From UBA2279 sp041595875 (GTDB lineage: Bacteria > Actinomycetota > Coriobacteriia > Anaerosomatales > Anaerosomataceae): DNA of 6,808 nt. Each line of letters opens with the position of its first letter. Position 1 is the first letter of the stretch. Both the position numbers and the translations under genes were made by a program. The stretch is from contig JBFHJN010000099.1 in the NCBI GenBank assembly GCA_041595875.1, forward strand, positions 1 to 6,808. The letters are read 5' to 3'. The notes beneath the pieces were generated by a model that saw nothing but the letters and a program-made list of their open reading frames with translations, was not told where the DNA came from and ran no database searches. Shown here piece by piece: positions 1 to 5,369 of the stretch.

Positions 1-1
1 C

Positions 2-235
2 ATCGAGTGGGAGGGGATAGACCTGTACTGCAATGTGCCTTCTAGTGTCAGCGAGAAGAACAAGGGGTGGTCCCCTTCATGGCGAGCCAAGTACCATCGC
101 TGTGGGGTAGGTAGCGAGATTACCTACGGCCCAACACCTCTAATCGCGGCCATGCGCTGCTTCTGTTGCGCCAAACTGGGGGACGAGGTCGAAATCCCAC
201 AGGAGTTACAACCATGCCAGCAGCCAAATCCCTAG
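2..235 (+). CDS. DUF2591-type phage protein, C-terminal part (5' end outside window)
   Basis: The frame is open from the window edge and gives 77 residues before a TAG stop that is directly followed by a second in-frame TAG. I do not know its molecular function. The end of the protein (TPLIAAMRCF, then KLGDEVEIPQEL) matches the tail typical of the small phage proteins called DUF2591, and it resembles the tail of the complete homologue at 756-1175 (RCYVASKLGDEVEVPDTL). Compared with that homologue it has a longer extension after the motif (QPCQQPNP). It overlaps the start of the next gene by 22 bases, and its QEL codons contain that gene's ribosome site. A GTG at position 35 could be read as a start, but the frame continues upstream and the family is longer, so I treat the gene as cut by the window edge. 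Confidence 0.75.
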   Translation: MEWEGIDLYCNVPSSVSEKNKGWSPSWRAKYHRCGVGSEITYGPTPLIAAMRCFCCAKLGDEVEIPQELQPCQQPNP

Positions 236-759
236 TAGGACAAGTGTTCGGGCGCCTAACGGTGCTTGAGCGGTACGGTAGCCGCCAAGGGCGTGTTAGT
301 TGGCTGTGCAGCTGTGCGTGCGGTAAGTTGCATGAAGCTGTTAGCCACGCACTCACATCAGGGCACACCAAGTCCTGCGGGTGTTGGAGGGATGAGCGCA
401 ACACATCAACACCGCCGACGCACGGCCACGCCAGCCGCAGAACAGGGTTGTCCCCCACATACCAATCGTGGCGAGGTATGTGGACGCGCTGCACAAACCC
501 GATAGTCAAATCATTCAAGGACTACGGCGCGAGGGGTGTGCAGATATGTGAACGCTGGAAGGACTTTGGCAATTTCCTTGCTGATATGGGAGAGCGCCCT
601 GATGGCAGAACACTGGACCGGGTTGATGTCAACGGTAACTACGAACCATCGAACTGCCGATGGGCTACACGAAAGGAGCAAGCCATGAACACACAGCGCA
701 CCTCTCGACTCGGGGATGAGGTTGAAGTACCGGACGAACTTCTTCGGAGCAAGCCATGA
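214..759 (+). CDS. Zinc-ribbon/HNH-like phage endonuclease-family protein with a DUF2591-like tail
   Basis: This 181-aa protein belongs to a widespread phage family usually annotated as HNH or AP2-like endonuclease, often behaving as a free-standing homing gene. The N-terminal part has the FGRLTVLE motif (residues 12-19) and a cysteine set (C32, C34, C36, then C55 and C57) that looks like a small zinc-binding module. The C-terminal part has LSPTYQSWRGMWTRC (79-93) and LDRVDVNGNYEPSNCRWAT (134-152), the family hallmark. The usual first histidine of HNH is replaced here by the LDR segment, so cleavage activity is not assured. I start at ATG 214 because AGGAG lies 8 bases upstream; an in-frame ATG at 166 lies inside the preceding gene. 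Residues 158 onward are odd: the last 17 (RLGDEVEVPDELLRSKP) copy a DUF2591 tail. Hand counts of several lines give GC mostly in the 50s, lower than the primase gene, which suits a mobile gene. The stop overlaps the next start (ATGA). Confidence 0.8.
   Translation: MPAAKSLVGQVFGRLTVLERYGSRQGRVSWLCSCACGKLHEAVSHALTSGHTKSCGCWRDERNTSTPPTHGHASRRTGLSPTYQSWRGMWTRCTNPIVKSFKDYGARGVQICERWKDFGNFLADMGERPDGRTLDRVDVNGNYEPSNCRWATRKEQAMNTQRTSRLGDEVEVPDELLRSKP
685..759 (+). pseudogene. Probable internally deleted remnant of a DUF2591 gene, fused in frame to the HNH-like gene
   Basis: The ATG at 685 lies in the frame of the HNH-like gene. It sits in the 15-base string ggagcaagccatgaa (675-689), which occurs again at 746-760 as the ribosome site and start of the complete DUF2591 gene. 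From 685 the reading is MNTQRTS, comparable to MKIQTKD at the start of that gene, and it then jumps directly to RLGDEVEVPDEL, the family tail. Both ends of such a gene are present and the middle is missing. It might still be translated on its own as a 24-residue peptide because the GGAG site is well placed. That it is a deletion remnant is inference; chance similarity or a functional fusion are alternatives. Confidence 0.45.
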
Positions 760-1175
760 AGATCCAAACGAAAGACCTCGACGGCATCGCACTCAAGTGG
801 GCCGCACTGACCTGCGACGGCTGGACCGACCTGCGGTGGAAAGACTGGATAGGTGCGACCTCTGGCGGCCGTCTAGTCATGACCTCGCCGAGCATCGAAA
901 GGCACGCAGACTTTGACGATCTCGAACTCGACGTGCTCGACATCATCGAGCGAAATCTGCTGAAGCTAATGTCGTATGGTGAGCCAAAGAAGGACTTGAT
1001 ATGGGTAGCGGACCTGTTTCGTCCAAGGGAAGTTACCTTCACTATCGGCACACCCGTCCGCTTCTGCCAAATGGCAGGTAGCACCGTTGAAGAAGCCGTG
1101 CTGCGCTGCTACGTCGCCAGCAAGCTCGGCGACGAGGTTGAGGTGCCTGACACTCTTTTCGAGGGTCGATCATGA
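756..1175 (+). CDS. DUF2591-type phage protein (complete)
   Basis: This is a 139-aa protein of the family of small, mostly acidic proteins found in many proteobacterial phages (DUF2591). I know of no established function. It begins MKIQTKDLDGIALKWA, followed by CDGW, matching the usual family opening in which the gene product is described as a single alpha/beta unit. It ends with LRCYVASKLGDEVEVPDTL (residues 115-133), the family signature. ATG 756 overlaps the preceding TGA as ATGA, and GGAG lies 6 bases upstream, so both coupling and independent initiation are possible. Its stop overlaps the next start in the same way. It is a paralogue of the partial gene at the window start, but the two share little outside the tail in the parts visible. 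The family call rests on the recognised tail and opening, not on a search. Confidence 0.78.
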   Translation: MKIQTKDLDGIALKWAALTCDGWTDLRWKDWIGATSGGRLVMTSPSIERHADFDDLELDVLDIIERNLLKLMSYGEPKKDLIWVADLFRPREVTFTIGTPVRFCQMAGSTVEEAVLRCYVASKLGDEVEVPDTLFEGRS

Positions 1176-1285
1176 AGACCAAAGTTCTTCAGCTTGAGTG
1201 GTGGATGACCAGCCCAGCTACCCTTGAAGAGTGTGTTGACACCCTTATCCCCCTGCTCGAAAAGATGAGGCTCGACGACGAATGA
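1172..1285 (+). CDS. Tiny phage protein, 37 aa, unknown function
   Basis: This short open frame begins with ATG overlapping the TGA of the DUF2591 gene (ATGA). A GAGGG ribosome site (1161-1165) lies 6 bases upstream, and it ends on a TGA that overlaps the next start. The product opens MKTKVLQLEWWM and is otherwise a leucine- and glutamate-rich amphipathic helix (LEECVDTLIPLLEKM) with an acidic end (DDE). It has no cysteine pair, signal peptide or membrane segment. I do not recognise a family. The case that it is real rests on the good ribosome site, the exact overlaps on both sides and the way it fills the gap between two coding regions. Confidence 0.6.
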   Translation: MKTKVLQLEWWMTSPATLEECVDTLIPLLEKMRLDDE

Positions 1286-1437
1286 ACTTCGACCGACCCA
1301 CCACGCTCGCCGCACTCAAGCGCCTGACCAAGCAGATTGCCAAGCGCGACGGCGTGACCCACACCCAGGCCCTGGAACTCGCTGCCAAGCAGGCAGGGTA
1401 TGAAAATTTCGCTCACGCAAGGAAGTTCCTCCCATGA
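1282..1437 (+). CDS. Small phage/plasmid-type protein, 51 aa, DUF5623-like N-terminal motif
   Basis: The frame gives 51 residues. It opens MNFDRPTTLAALKRLTKQIA, followed by GVTHTQALELAAKQAGY and ENFAHARKFLP. The pattern of a LxALKRLxKxI helix, then HTQALExAAxxAGYxNFxHAR, is one I associate with the start of DUF5623-type proteins on proteobacterial plasmids and phages. Here it stands alone as a mini-protein, so the link is tentative. No function is known to me. The two helices and small basic character would suit a DNA- or protein-binding adaptor, but that is inference. ATG 1282 overlaps the preceding TGA, and the only purine-rich site (GAGG, 1267-1270) is 11 bases away, so translation probably depends on coupling. 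The stop overlaps the next ATG. Confidence 0.68.
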   Translation: MNFDRPTTLAALKRLTKQIAKRDGVTHTQALELAAKQAGYENFAHARKFLP

Positions 1438-1598
1438 CCGAAGCCCCGCCAATCCACTACGTTTGCAACCGCAAGCGCTTCGACACCTTCGAGCTCGCCC
1501 TGGCACATGCCGCACGGGTTTTCGACCGGACGGGTATCGTGGTGGAGGTCAAGGCCGTGCAACCTCTCCTGCGCCGCAAGCGCGTCGATAGTCCCTAG
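1434..1598 (+). CDS. Small phage protein, 54 aa, unknown function
   Basis: The frame starts at an ATGA overlap with the preceding gene and ends at TAG just before the non-coding leader of the primase gene. AAGGA (1419-1423) is 10 bases upstream. The product opens MTEAPPIHYVCNRKRFDTFE, followed by a short alanine-rich helix (LALAHAARVFDRTG), a probable beta strand (IVVEVKAV) and a basic end (LLRRKR). This makes a compact helix-strand mini-domain with one cysteine. I do not recognise the family. It is the last gene of the small-gene train, and its stop marks the first clear break in coding sequence in the window. Confidence 0.6.
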   Translation: MTEAPPIHYVCNRKRFDTFELALAHAARVFDRTGIVVEVKAVQPLLRRKRVDSP

Positions 1599-1666
1599 CT
1601 ATTTGCTCACTCTGACGCGCTCTGTCAGACTCCACCTCCCCCATCCTCACCACAGGCGCACACGCA
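1599..1666 (+). promoter_or_regulatory. Non-coding leader before the primase-helicase gene, candidate control region
   Basis: This 68-base gap is one of only two breaks in the tightly overlapped gene chain. It carries an ACTCTGAC box (1609-1616) preceded by a TATT-containing segment. The same box, with the same spacing to a G-N-TATT segment, occurs right after the primase gene (4062-4080). The box overlaps an inverted repeat at 1611-1629. The rest (about 1630-1666) is very C/A-rich, contains CCACCTCCCC, and offers only a weak AGG (1654-1656) 10 bases before the ATG. I see no convincing -35/-10 pair of the sigma-70 type. The role as promoter or operator is inferred from position and from the shared box. 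Confidence 0.4.
1611..1629. repeat. Inverted repeat TCTGAC-N7-GTCAGA
   Basis: The two perfect 6-base arms are at 1611-1616 and 1624-1629, separated by 7 bases. No run of T follows, so it does not look like an intrinsic terminator. The symmetry would suit a dimeric DNA-binding protein or a short RNA hairpin in the leader. The TCTGA half-site recurs three times in the second gap at 4059-4079. Confidence 0.5.
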
Positions 1667-4063
1667 ATGGACCTGTACTTCCTCCAGGCGGCCGTCCCGC
1701 TTACCAAGACGATCACACCCACTGCGAAGCTGCCCTACCCGCAGATGAAGAACTTCACCTCCCACAAGGAGGTCGTAAACAGCCCCGTCGAGTTTTTCAA
1801 GGCTGTCGAGGCCCACGCCTCTCTGGGGCACTGCCTGCTCAAGGGCCAGCTGGCCCGCCCGCTCACCAACGAGCCGCGCGCCGGCACCACCCGCACCGAC
1901 GATCTGACCCAGTGGATCTGCCTGGACTTCGATCGGTTCGAGACTCCCGACATCGACGACCAGCTCCAGGCCATGGGGCTGGCCGACATCGCCTACGTGC
2001 TCCAGTACAGCTCGAGCCATGGCCTCCCGGACACCGAAGGCACCATCAGCGCCCACGTCTTCATGCTCCTCGACTCCCCGGTACACGCGCCGGCACTGAA
2101 GGCCTGGCTCATGGGCCAGAATCTGACACTCTTTCGCGACGAGCTCCGACTCTCGCGTTGCAAGAACCAGCTCAGCTGGCCCCTGGACATCACCACCTGT
2201 CAGAACGACAAGCTGCTCTACATCACGCCACCCGTGTTCAAGGGGATGAAGGACCCGCTCCAGCACCGCATCCAGATCGTCACCCGCCCGCTGCTCCAGC
2301 TGCCGGCGGATCGGATCGGCGAGCGCCACATCGACGCGCTCAAGAACGACGCGCGCAAGGCGCTCAACGAGCTGCGCATCGCCGAGGGCCTGAAGGCCCG
2401 TACCGCCGGCACCAGCTGGGTGGGTTCGACCGAGGTGGTGAACAAACCGAACGTGGCCAGCGTCACCGGTGTGAAAGAGTCGGGCGAGTTCGTGCGCCTG
2501 AACCTGAACGGTGGCGACAGCTGGGCGTACTGGCACCCGAAGGACAACTTCGACCTGATCTTCGACTACAAGTCGGACACCGCTTTCAAGACCAAGGAAC
2601 TGCTGCCCGGGTACTACGCCGACTTAGCTGCCCAGCGCTCAGCGGAGAACGCAACGCCAACCGAGGATGGGGATCTGATCTTGGCGTTCCGTGATCTGAA
2701 GAGCGCCGAGTATTACAACGGCCTCTGGAACCCGGGCGAGCAGCGCCTTGAACTGTACCGCGCCAAGAACGAGACGCAGCTCGACCACTGGATGCGCTCA
2801 CATGGGCGGTTCGTGGGCGACTTCATCCCGGTGTGGGACATCCAGTACGACCCTCGCGCCGAGTGGGTGGTGGACGAGGACAAGCACCTCATCAACACCT
2901 TCACCCCCTCGACCTACATGCGCATGGACACCGACGGGGCCAAGCCGGTCTCGCTCGAGAAACAGTGCCCGGACATCCTCTCCGTGATCTGCCACATGCT
3001 GGGCGAGCGCACGCGCACCGAACTCGTGGACCACTTCCTGAACTGGTTCGCGTGCATCTTCCAGCGCCAGCACAAGCCGCTTACCGCCTGGGTCACGCAC
3101 GGTATCGAGGGCACCGGCAAGGGGTTCTTCGTGAATCGCATCGCCATGCCATTGCTGGGCGCGCGCAACGCCATCAGCGTCACCGTGGGCACGATCGAGG
3201 ATCAGTTCAACGGCTGGCTCGAAGGCAAGCTCATGGTGCTGATCGACGAAGTGGATGTCGACGACTTCCGCGAGAAGGGGCGCATCACCGCGAAGCTGCG
3301 GAACTACATCACCGAGCCGACGATGCCACTGCGGCGCATGCGCCAACAAACGATCGACGTGCCCAACCACGTGTCCTTCATTTTCAGCTCGAACCGGCCA
3401 CAGCCGGTGTTCATACCTCCAAGTGACCGGAGATACAACGTGGGAAACTACCAGGCCAAGAAACTCCCGATTCCCGACGAAGGCGCGGTTCGGGATCAGC
3501 TCGAAGCCTTCGCCCTGTGGATGATCCAACACAAGGCCGACCGCAAGCAGGCCGACGCCATCATCCACACCCCCGAGCGCGAACGCATCAAGGCTCTGTC
3601 GATCACCTCGATCGTCGAGACCTGTCGCGCCGTCACCGAAGGTGATCTGGGCGCCCTGTGGCTCGCTCGCGCCGATGAGACCCTCATGGCCGAGAGCGGC
3701 GTAATCAACCAGCACACGATCATCGCCCAGAGCTACAACCTGCTGATGAAGAAGTTCATCCGCGAGGCACGGGAAAATCCGCACGGTACGGTTACCCGTG
3801 ACGAGCTGCTCACGATCTTGCAGTACAACGTGGGCAGCATCCCGACCAGCCCGAACAAGTTCACGAGCCTGCTGCGCCACAACGGTATCGAGACCACGCG
3901 CGTGCGCAAGAACGGCCAGCTCACCTACGGCGTGGCCGTCGAGTGGGTGCTCCCGGACTGGCTCGAAGCCGAGCTGCCCCAGCCCGTACCCGCGGCCAAG
4001 CGCGCAACCGCGCCCACCCCGGCGGCAGCCACCAAACGCGCGCCGAAAAAAGCGCGAGTCTGA
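1667..4063 (+). CDS. Phage primase-helicase (AEP-like N-terminal region plus SF3/D5-type ATPase)
   Basis: This 798-aa protein is most likely the replicative primase-helicase, which lays primers and unwinds DNA at the phage fork. The N-terminal part resembles an archaeo-eukaryotic primase fold: LDFD (86-89) as the metal-binding DxD, SAH (128-130) as the second motif, and WPLD (171-174) as a possible third acidic motif. The ATPase follows: Walker A GIEGTGKG (479-486), Walker B LMVLIDEVD (522-530), a sensor-like FIFSSN (571-576) and PSDRRY (585-590) as a possible arginine finger. A region with YDPRAEW and LINTFTPSTY lies just before the ATPase, as in phage proteins of the DUF5906 type. The C-terminus ends in an Ala/Pro/Lys-rich basic tail (about 773-798), perhaps flexible and DNA-binding. 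ATG 1667 is the only ATG in frame after a stop at 1613-1615, but its ribosome site is weak, unlike most neighbours. The ATPase call is firm; the primase half rests on short motifs only. Confidence 0.87.
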   Translation: MDLYFLQAAVPLTKTITPTAKLPYPQMKNFTSHKEVVNSPVEFFKAVEAHASLGHCLLKGQLARPLTNEPRAGTTRTDDLTQWICLDFDRFETPDIDDQLQAMGLADIAYVLQYSSSHGLPDTEGTISAHVFMLLDSPVHAPALKAWLMGQNLTLFRDELRLSRCKNQLSWPLDITTCQNDKLLYITPPVFKGMKDPLQHRIQIVTRPLLQLPADRIGERHIDALKNDARKALNELRIAEGLKARTAGTSWVGSTEVVNKPNVASVTGVKESGEFVRLNLNGGDSWAYWHPKDNFDLIFDYKSDTAFKTKELLPGYYADLAAQRSAENATPTEDGDLILAFRDLKSAEYYNGLWNPGEQRLELYRAKNETQLDHWMRSHGRFVGDFIPVWDIQYDPRAEWVVDEDKHLINTFTPSTYMRMDTDGAKPVSLEKQCPDILSVICHMLGERTRTELVDHFLNWFACIFQRQHKPLTAWVTHGIEGTGKGFFVNRIAMPLLGARNAISVTVGTIEDQFNGWLEGKLMVLIDEVDVDDFREKGRITAKLRNYITEPTMPLRRMRQQTIDVPNHVSFIFSSNRPQPVFIPPSDRRYNVGNYQAKKLPIPDEGAVRDQLEAFALWMIQHKADRKQADAIIHTPERERIKALSITSIVETCRAVTEGDLGALWLARADETLMAESGVINQHTIIAQSYNLLMKKFIREARENPHGTVTRDELLTILQYNVGSIPTSPNKFTSLLRHNGIETTRVRKNGQLTYGVAVEWVLPDWLEAELPQPVPAAKRATAPTPAAATKRAPKKARV

Positions 4064-4098
4064 TATTCTGAAACTCTGACACGAGGTAACGAGGTCAC
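4059..4098. repeat. Octamer-period repeat array in the spacer after the primase gene
   Basis: TCTGA occurs at 4059, 4067 and 4075, each exactly 8 bases after the last. GAGGT then occurs at 4083 and 4091 in the same 8-base register, and the next step (4099) leads into the ATG at 4102. The first TCTGA contains the stop codon of the primase gene. The second GAGGT (4091-4095) is well placed as the ribosome site of the next gene, and the first duplicates it. The third TCTGA is part of the ACTCTGAC box (4073-4080) shared with the leader at 1609-1616. A run of regularly spaced sites could be an operator or iteron-like element; this is inference. Confidence 0.5.
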
Positions 4099-4101
4099 GA
4101 C

Positions 4102-4926
4102 ATGGAAAACGAAACACCAGCGAAGCGTCGCATCAACGTTGATGCCACCCGCGCCAAGGAGTTCGAAGAAGCCTGCATCATCCCGTTCATGAAGAACGCG
4201 ACGCGAGTACAGAAAGCGCGGAGCTTCGACAGTTTCAACGAGTTTCGCGCATGGGTGGTGCCGGCAGTCAGCAGCCTTTACGCACGCAGCCTTCCCGGTA
4301 CCTATCATCGCAGCTATAGCATGTCGGCCCACGATTACACCTGGGTCACGGTGCAGCTGTGGCGACGCCTGTACCCCACCTCGTACTTCACGCGAGAGGC
4401 CCTCGCCACACCGAACGCACCTGCATTCTCCGAGTACGTCGATTCGATGTTTGAGAACACCGACGTGCTCCCTCCATACAGCACCGTGGCGAGCGACTAC
4501 AAGAGGGCGCGCGACTTCCAAACGACAAAGGCAGACGCCTACAGCGCGCTGAACGCTCTCGCCGAAAAATGGACGATGAAGGTCGACGAAACCAACCACA
4601 TGGTCGGCGTAGGCATCGACCTGAACCACGACGACCAAACCGACGCAACCAGCTACGTAGTCGTCCTCCACCCCAGCAATCAGATCAACCAGGAGCAAAC
4701 CATGAACAACACCACCCTCGCCTTCAACACCGTCCACTATGTCTTCGGCGTGGATGTCACCAAGATGTCCGACCCGGAACTGATCGACGCCATCCGCATG
4801 GTCGAAGCCCAGATCGCCGAACTCAAGACGGTCAAGAGCGCCTCGAAGAAGATCGCCGCGAAGATCGACGAGCTCGAGACCATGCTCGCCTCGATCATCA
4901 AGCACCTCGACGGCGAGGCCGCGTGA
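4102..4926 (+). CDS. Unrecognised phage protein, 274 aa, possibly two genes joined
   Basis: I do not recognise this protein. Residues 1-200 look like a globular, mostly soluble domain rich in aromatic residues (for example YTWVTVQLWRRLYPTSYF, 79-96) with a basic start (AKRRINVDATRAKEFEEAC). Residues 201-274 differ: they open MNNTTLAFNTVHYVFGVDV and continue as a charged helix of coiled-coil character (ELIDAIRMVEAQIAELK, then KKIAAKIDELETMLASIIKH). The join at residue 201 is an ATG with its own strong ribosome site, so the last 74 residues may also be made separately. The main start at 4102 has GAGGT 6 bases upstream. The gene lies between primase-helicase and nuclease genes, so a replication or recombination accessory role is plausible but unproved. 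It overlaps the next start by one base (TGATG). Confidence 0.75.
   Translation: MENETPAKRRINVDATRAKEFEEACIIPFMKNATRVQKARSFDSFNEFRAWVVPAVSSLYARSLPGTYHRSYSMSAHDYTWVTVQLWRRLYPTSYFTREALATPNAPAFSEYVDSMFENTDVLPPYSTVASDYKRARDFQTTKADAYSALNALAEKWTMKVDETNHMVGVGIDLNHDDQTDATSYVVVLHPSNQINQEQTMNNTTLAFNTVHYVFGVDVTKMSDPELIDAIRMVEAQIAELKTVKSASKKIAAKIDELETMLASIIKHLDGEAA
4692..4707 (+). promoter_or_regulatory. Internal ribosome site and in-frame start (ATG 4702)
   Basis: AGGAG at 4691-4695 followed 6 bases later by ATG 4702 makes an excellent initiation site inside the 4102-4926 gene and in its frame. The string ggagcaaaccatgaac differs by one base from the initiation string at 675-690 and by two from the one at 746-761, the latter being the start of the complete DUF2591 gene. 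Starting here would yield a separate 74-aa protein (4702-4926) with an N-terminal strand-like segment and a C-terminal coiled-coil-like helix. Confidence 0.55.
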
Positions 4927-5369
4927 TGGCCGCCGAAGACTACATCGACTTCGACGACAACTGGGAATCGTCACGAGATGGTGCATTTACCAGCAAGCTC
5001 GAACAGAGCATCAAGCAGCGCCTCGCATGTCAGTTGCGCACCGACCAGCGCCTCGCCCAACAGCGCCTCGCCCAACAGCGAAACACCGGCGAGAACCTGG
5101 GCCCGATGAAGAACAAGGACATCGAGTGGGTCACGGGCCAGGGTGAAGTGCTCAAGCTCAAGGAGATGGAGGACAGCCACCTGCTCAACACCATCGCCTA
5201 CGTCACCCGCAAGATCGACAGCCACGGCATCACCACCATGCTGGCGGCAGAGCGCGGCTTCACTCTGCCCGCGCTGATCGTCAATCGCCAGCCCGCCCAG
5301 TTCTGGATCGACGCCATGCTCAAGGAGCTGAACCGGCGCGAGGTCAAGCGCGCAAAGGCTGTGGCATGA
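4926..5369 (+). CDS. Phage protein of unknown function, 147 aa, with QRLAQ repeats
   Basis: The start ATG shares one base with the preceding stop (TGATG), and GAGG (4915-4918) lies 7 bases upstream. The first 20 residues are acidic (AAEDYIDFDDNWESSRDG). Residues 31-52 are a glutamine/arginine-rich helix with repeats of QRLAQ. From M61 a domain begins, with IEWVTGQGEVLKLKEMEDSHLLNTIAYVTRKI (67-97), a W-x-T-x-x-G then EMxDSHLxNTI pattern I have seen in small phage proteins without assigned function. It ends in a basic helix (LNRREVKRAKAVA). The repeated segment may be a flexible linker between the acidic start and this domain. M61 could be an alternative start, since the conserved part begins there, but it has no good ribosome site. 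The stop overlaps the nuclease start as ATGA, suggesting coupled translation. Confidence 0.72.
   Translation: MAAEDYIDFDDNWESSRDGAFTSKLEQSIKQRLACQLRTDQRLAQQRLAQQRNTGENLGPMKNKDIEWVTGQGEVLKLKEMEDSHLLNTIAYVTRKIDSHGITTMLAAERGFTLPALIVNRQPAQFWIDAMLKELNRREVKRAKAVA
5046..5080. repeat. 15-bp tandem repeat, about 2.3 copies, coding QRLAQ
   Basis: The unit cagcgcctcgcccaa occupies 5046-5060 and 5061-5075, followed by a partial copy to 5080. Its first 11 bases also occur at 5016-5026. The unit length is a multiple of three, so copy changes would add or remove five residues without shifting the frame. This is typical of slippage within a linker. Confidence 0.85.

Noticed and set aside
1611..1629. The inverted repeat as an intrinsic terminator
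   Set aside because: The stem is only 6 bases and no T-run follows; the downstream sequence is C/A-rich.
1507..2694. A 395-codon + strand frame overlapping the primase gene
   Set aside because: Its translation is proline/arginine/histidine-rich with no motif, while the overlapping 1667-4063 frame has Walker motifs throughout its full length. It is a frame shadow, and there is no sign of a frameshift in the primase gene.
2798..4117. A 439-codon open frame on the - strand, and other long - strand frames (1625-2536, 3925-4986, 5198-6211)
   Set aside because: They lie antisense to genes with clear motifs, show no recognisable domains and have the low-complexity, valine/arginine-rich look of shadow frames in GC-rich coding DNA.
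4569..4925. Upstream extension of the 147-aa gene to position 4569
   Set aside because: The extension reads as arginine/histidine-rich nonsense inside the 4102-4926 gene. The ATG at 4926 with GAGG upstream and a TGATG overlap is a far better start.
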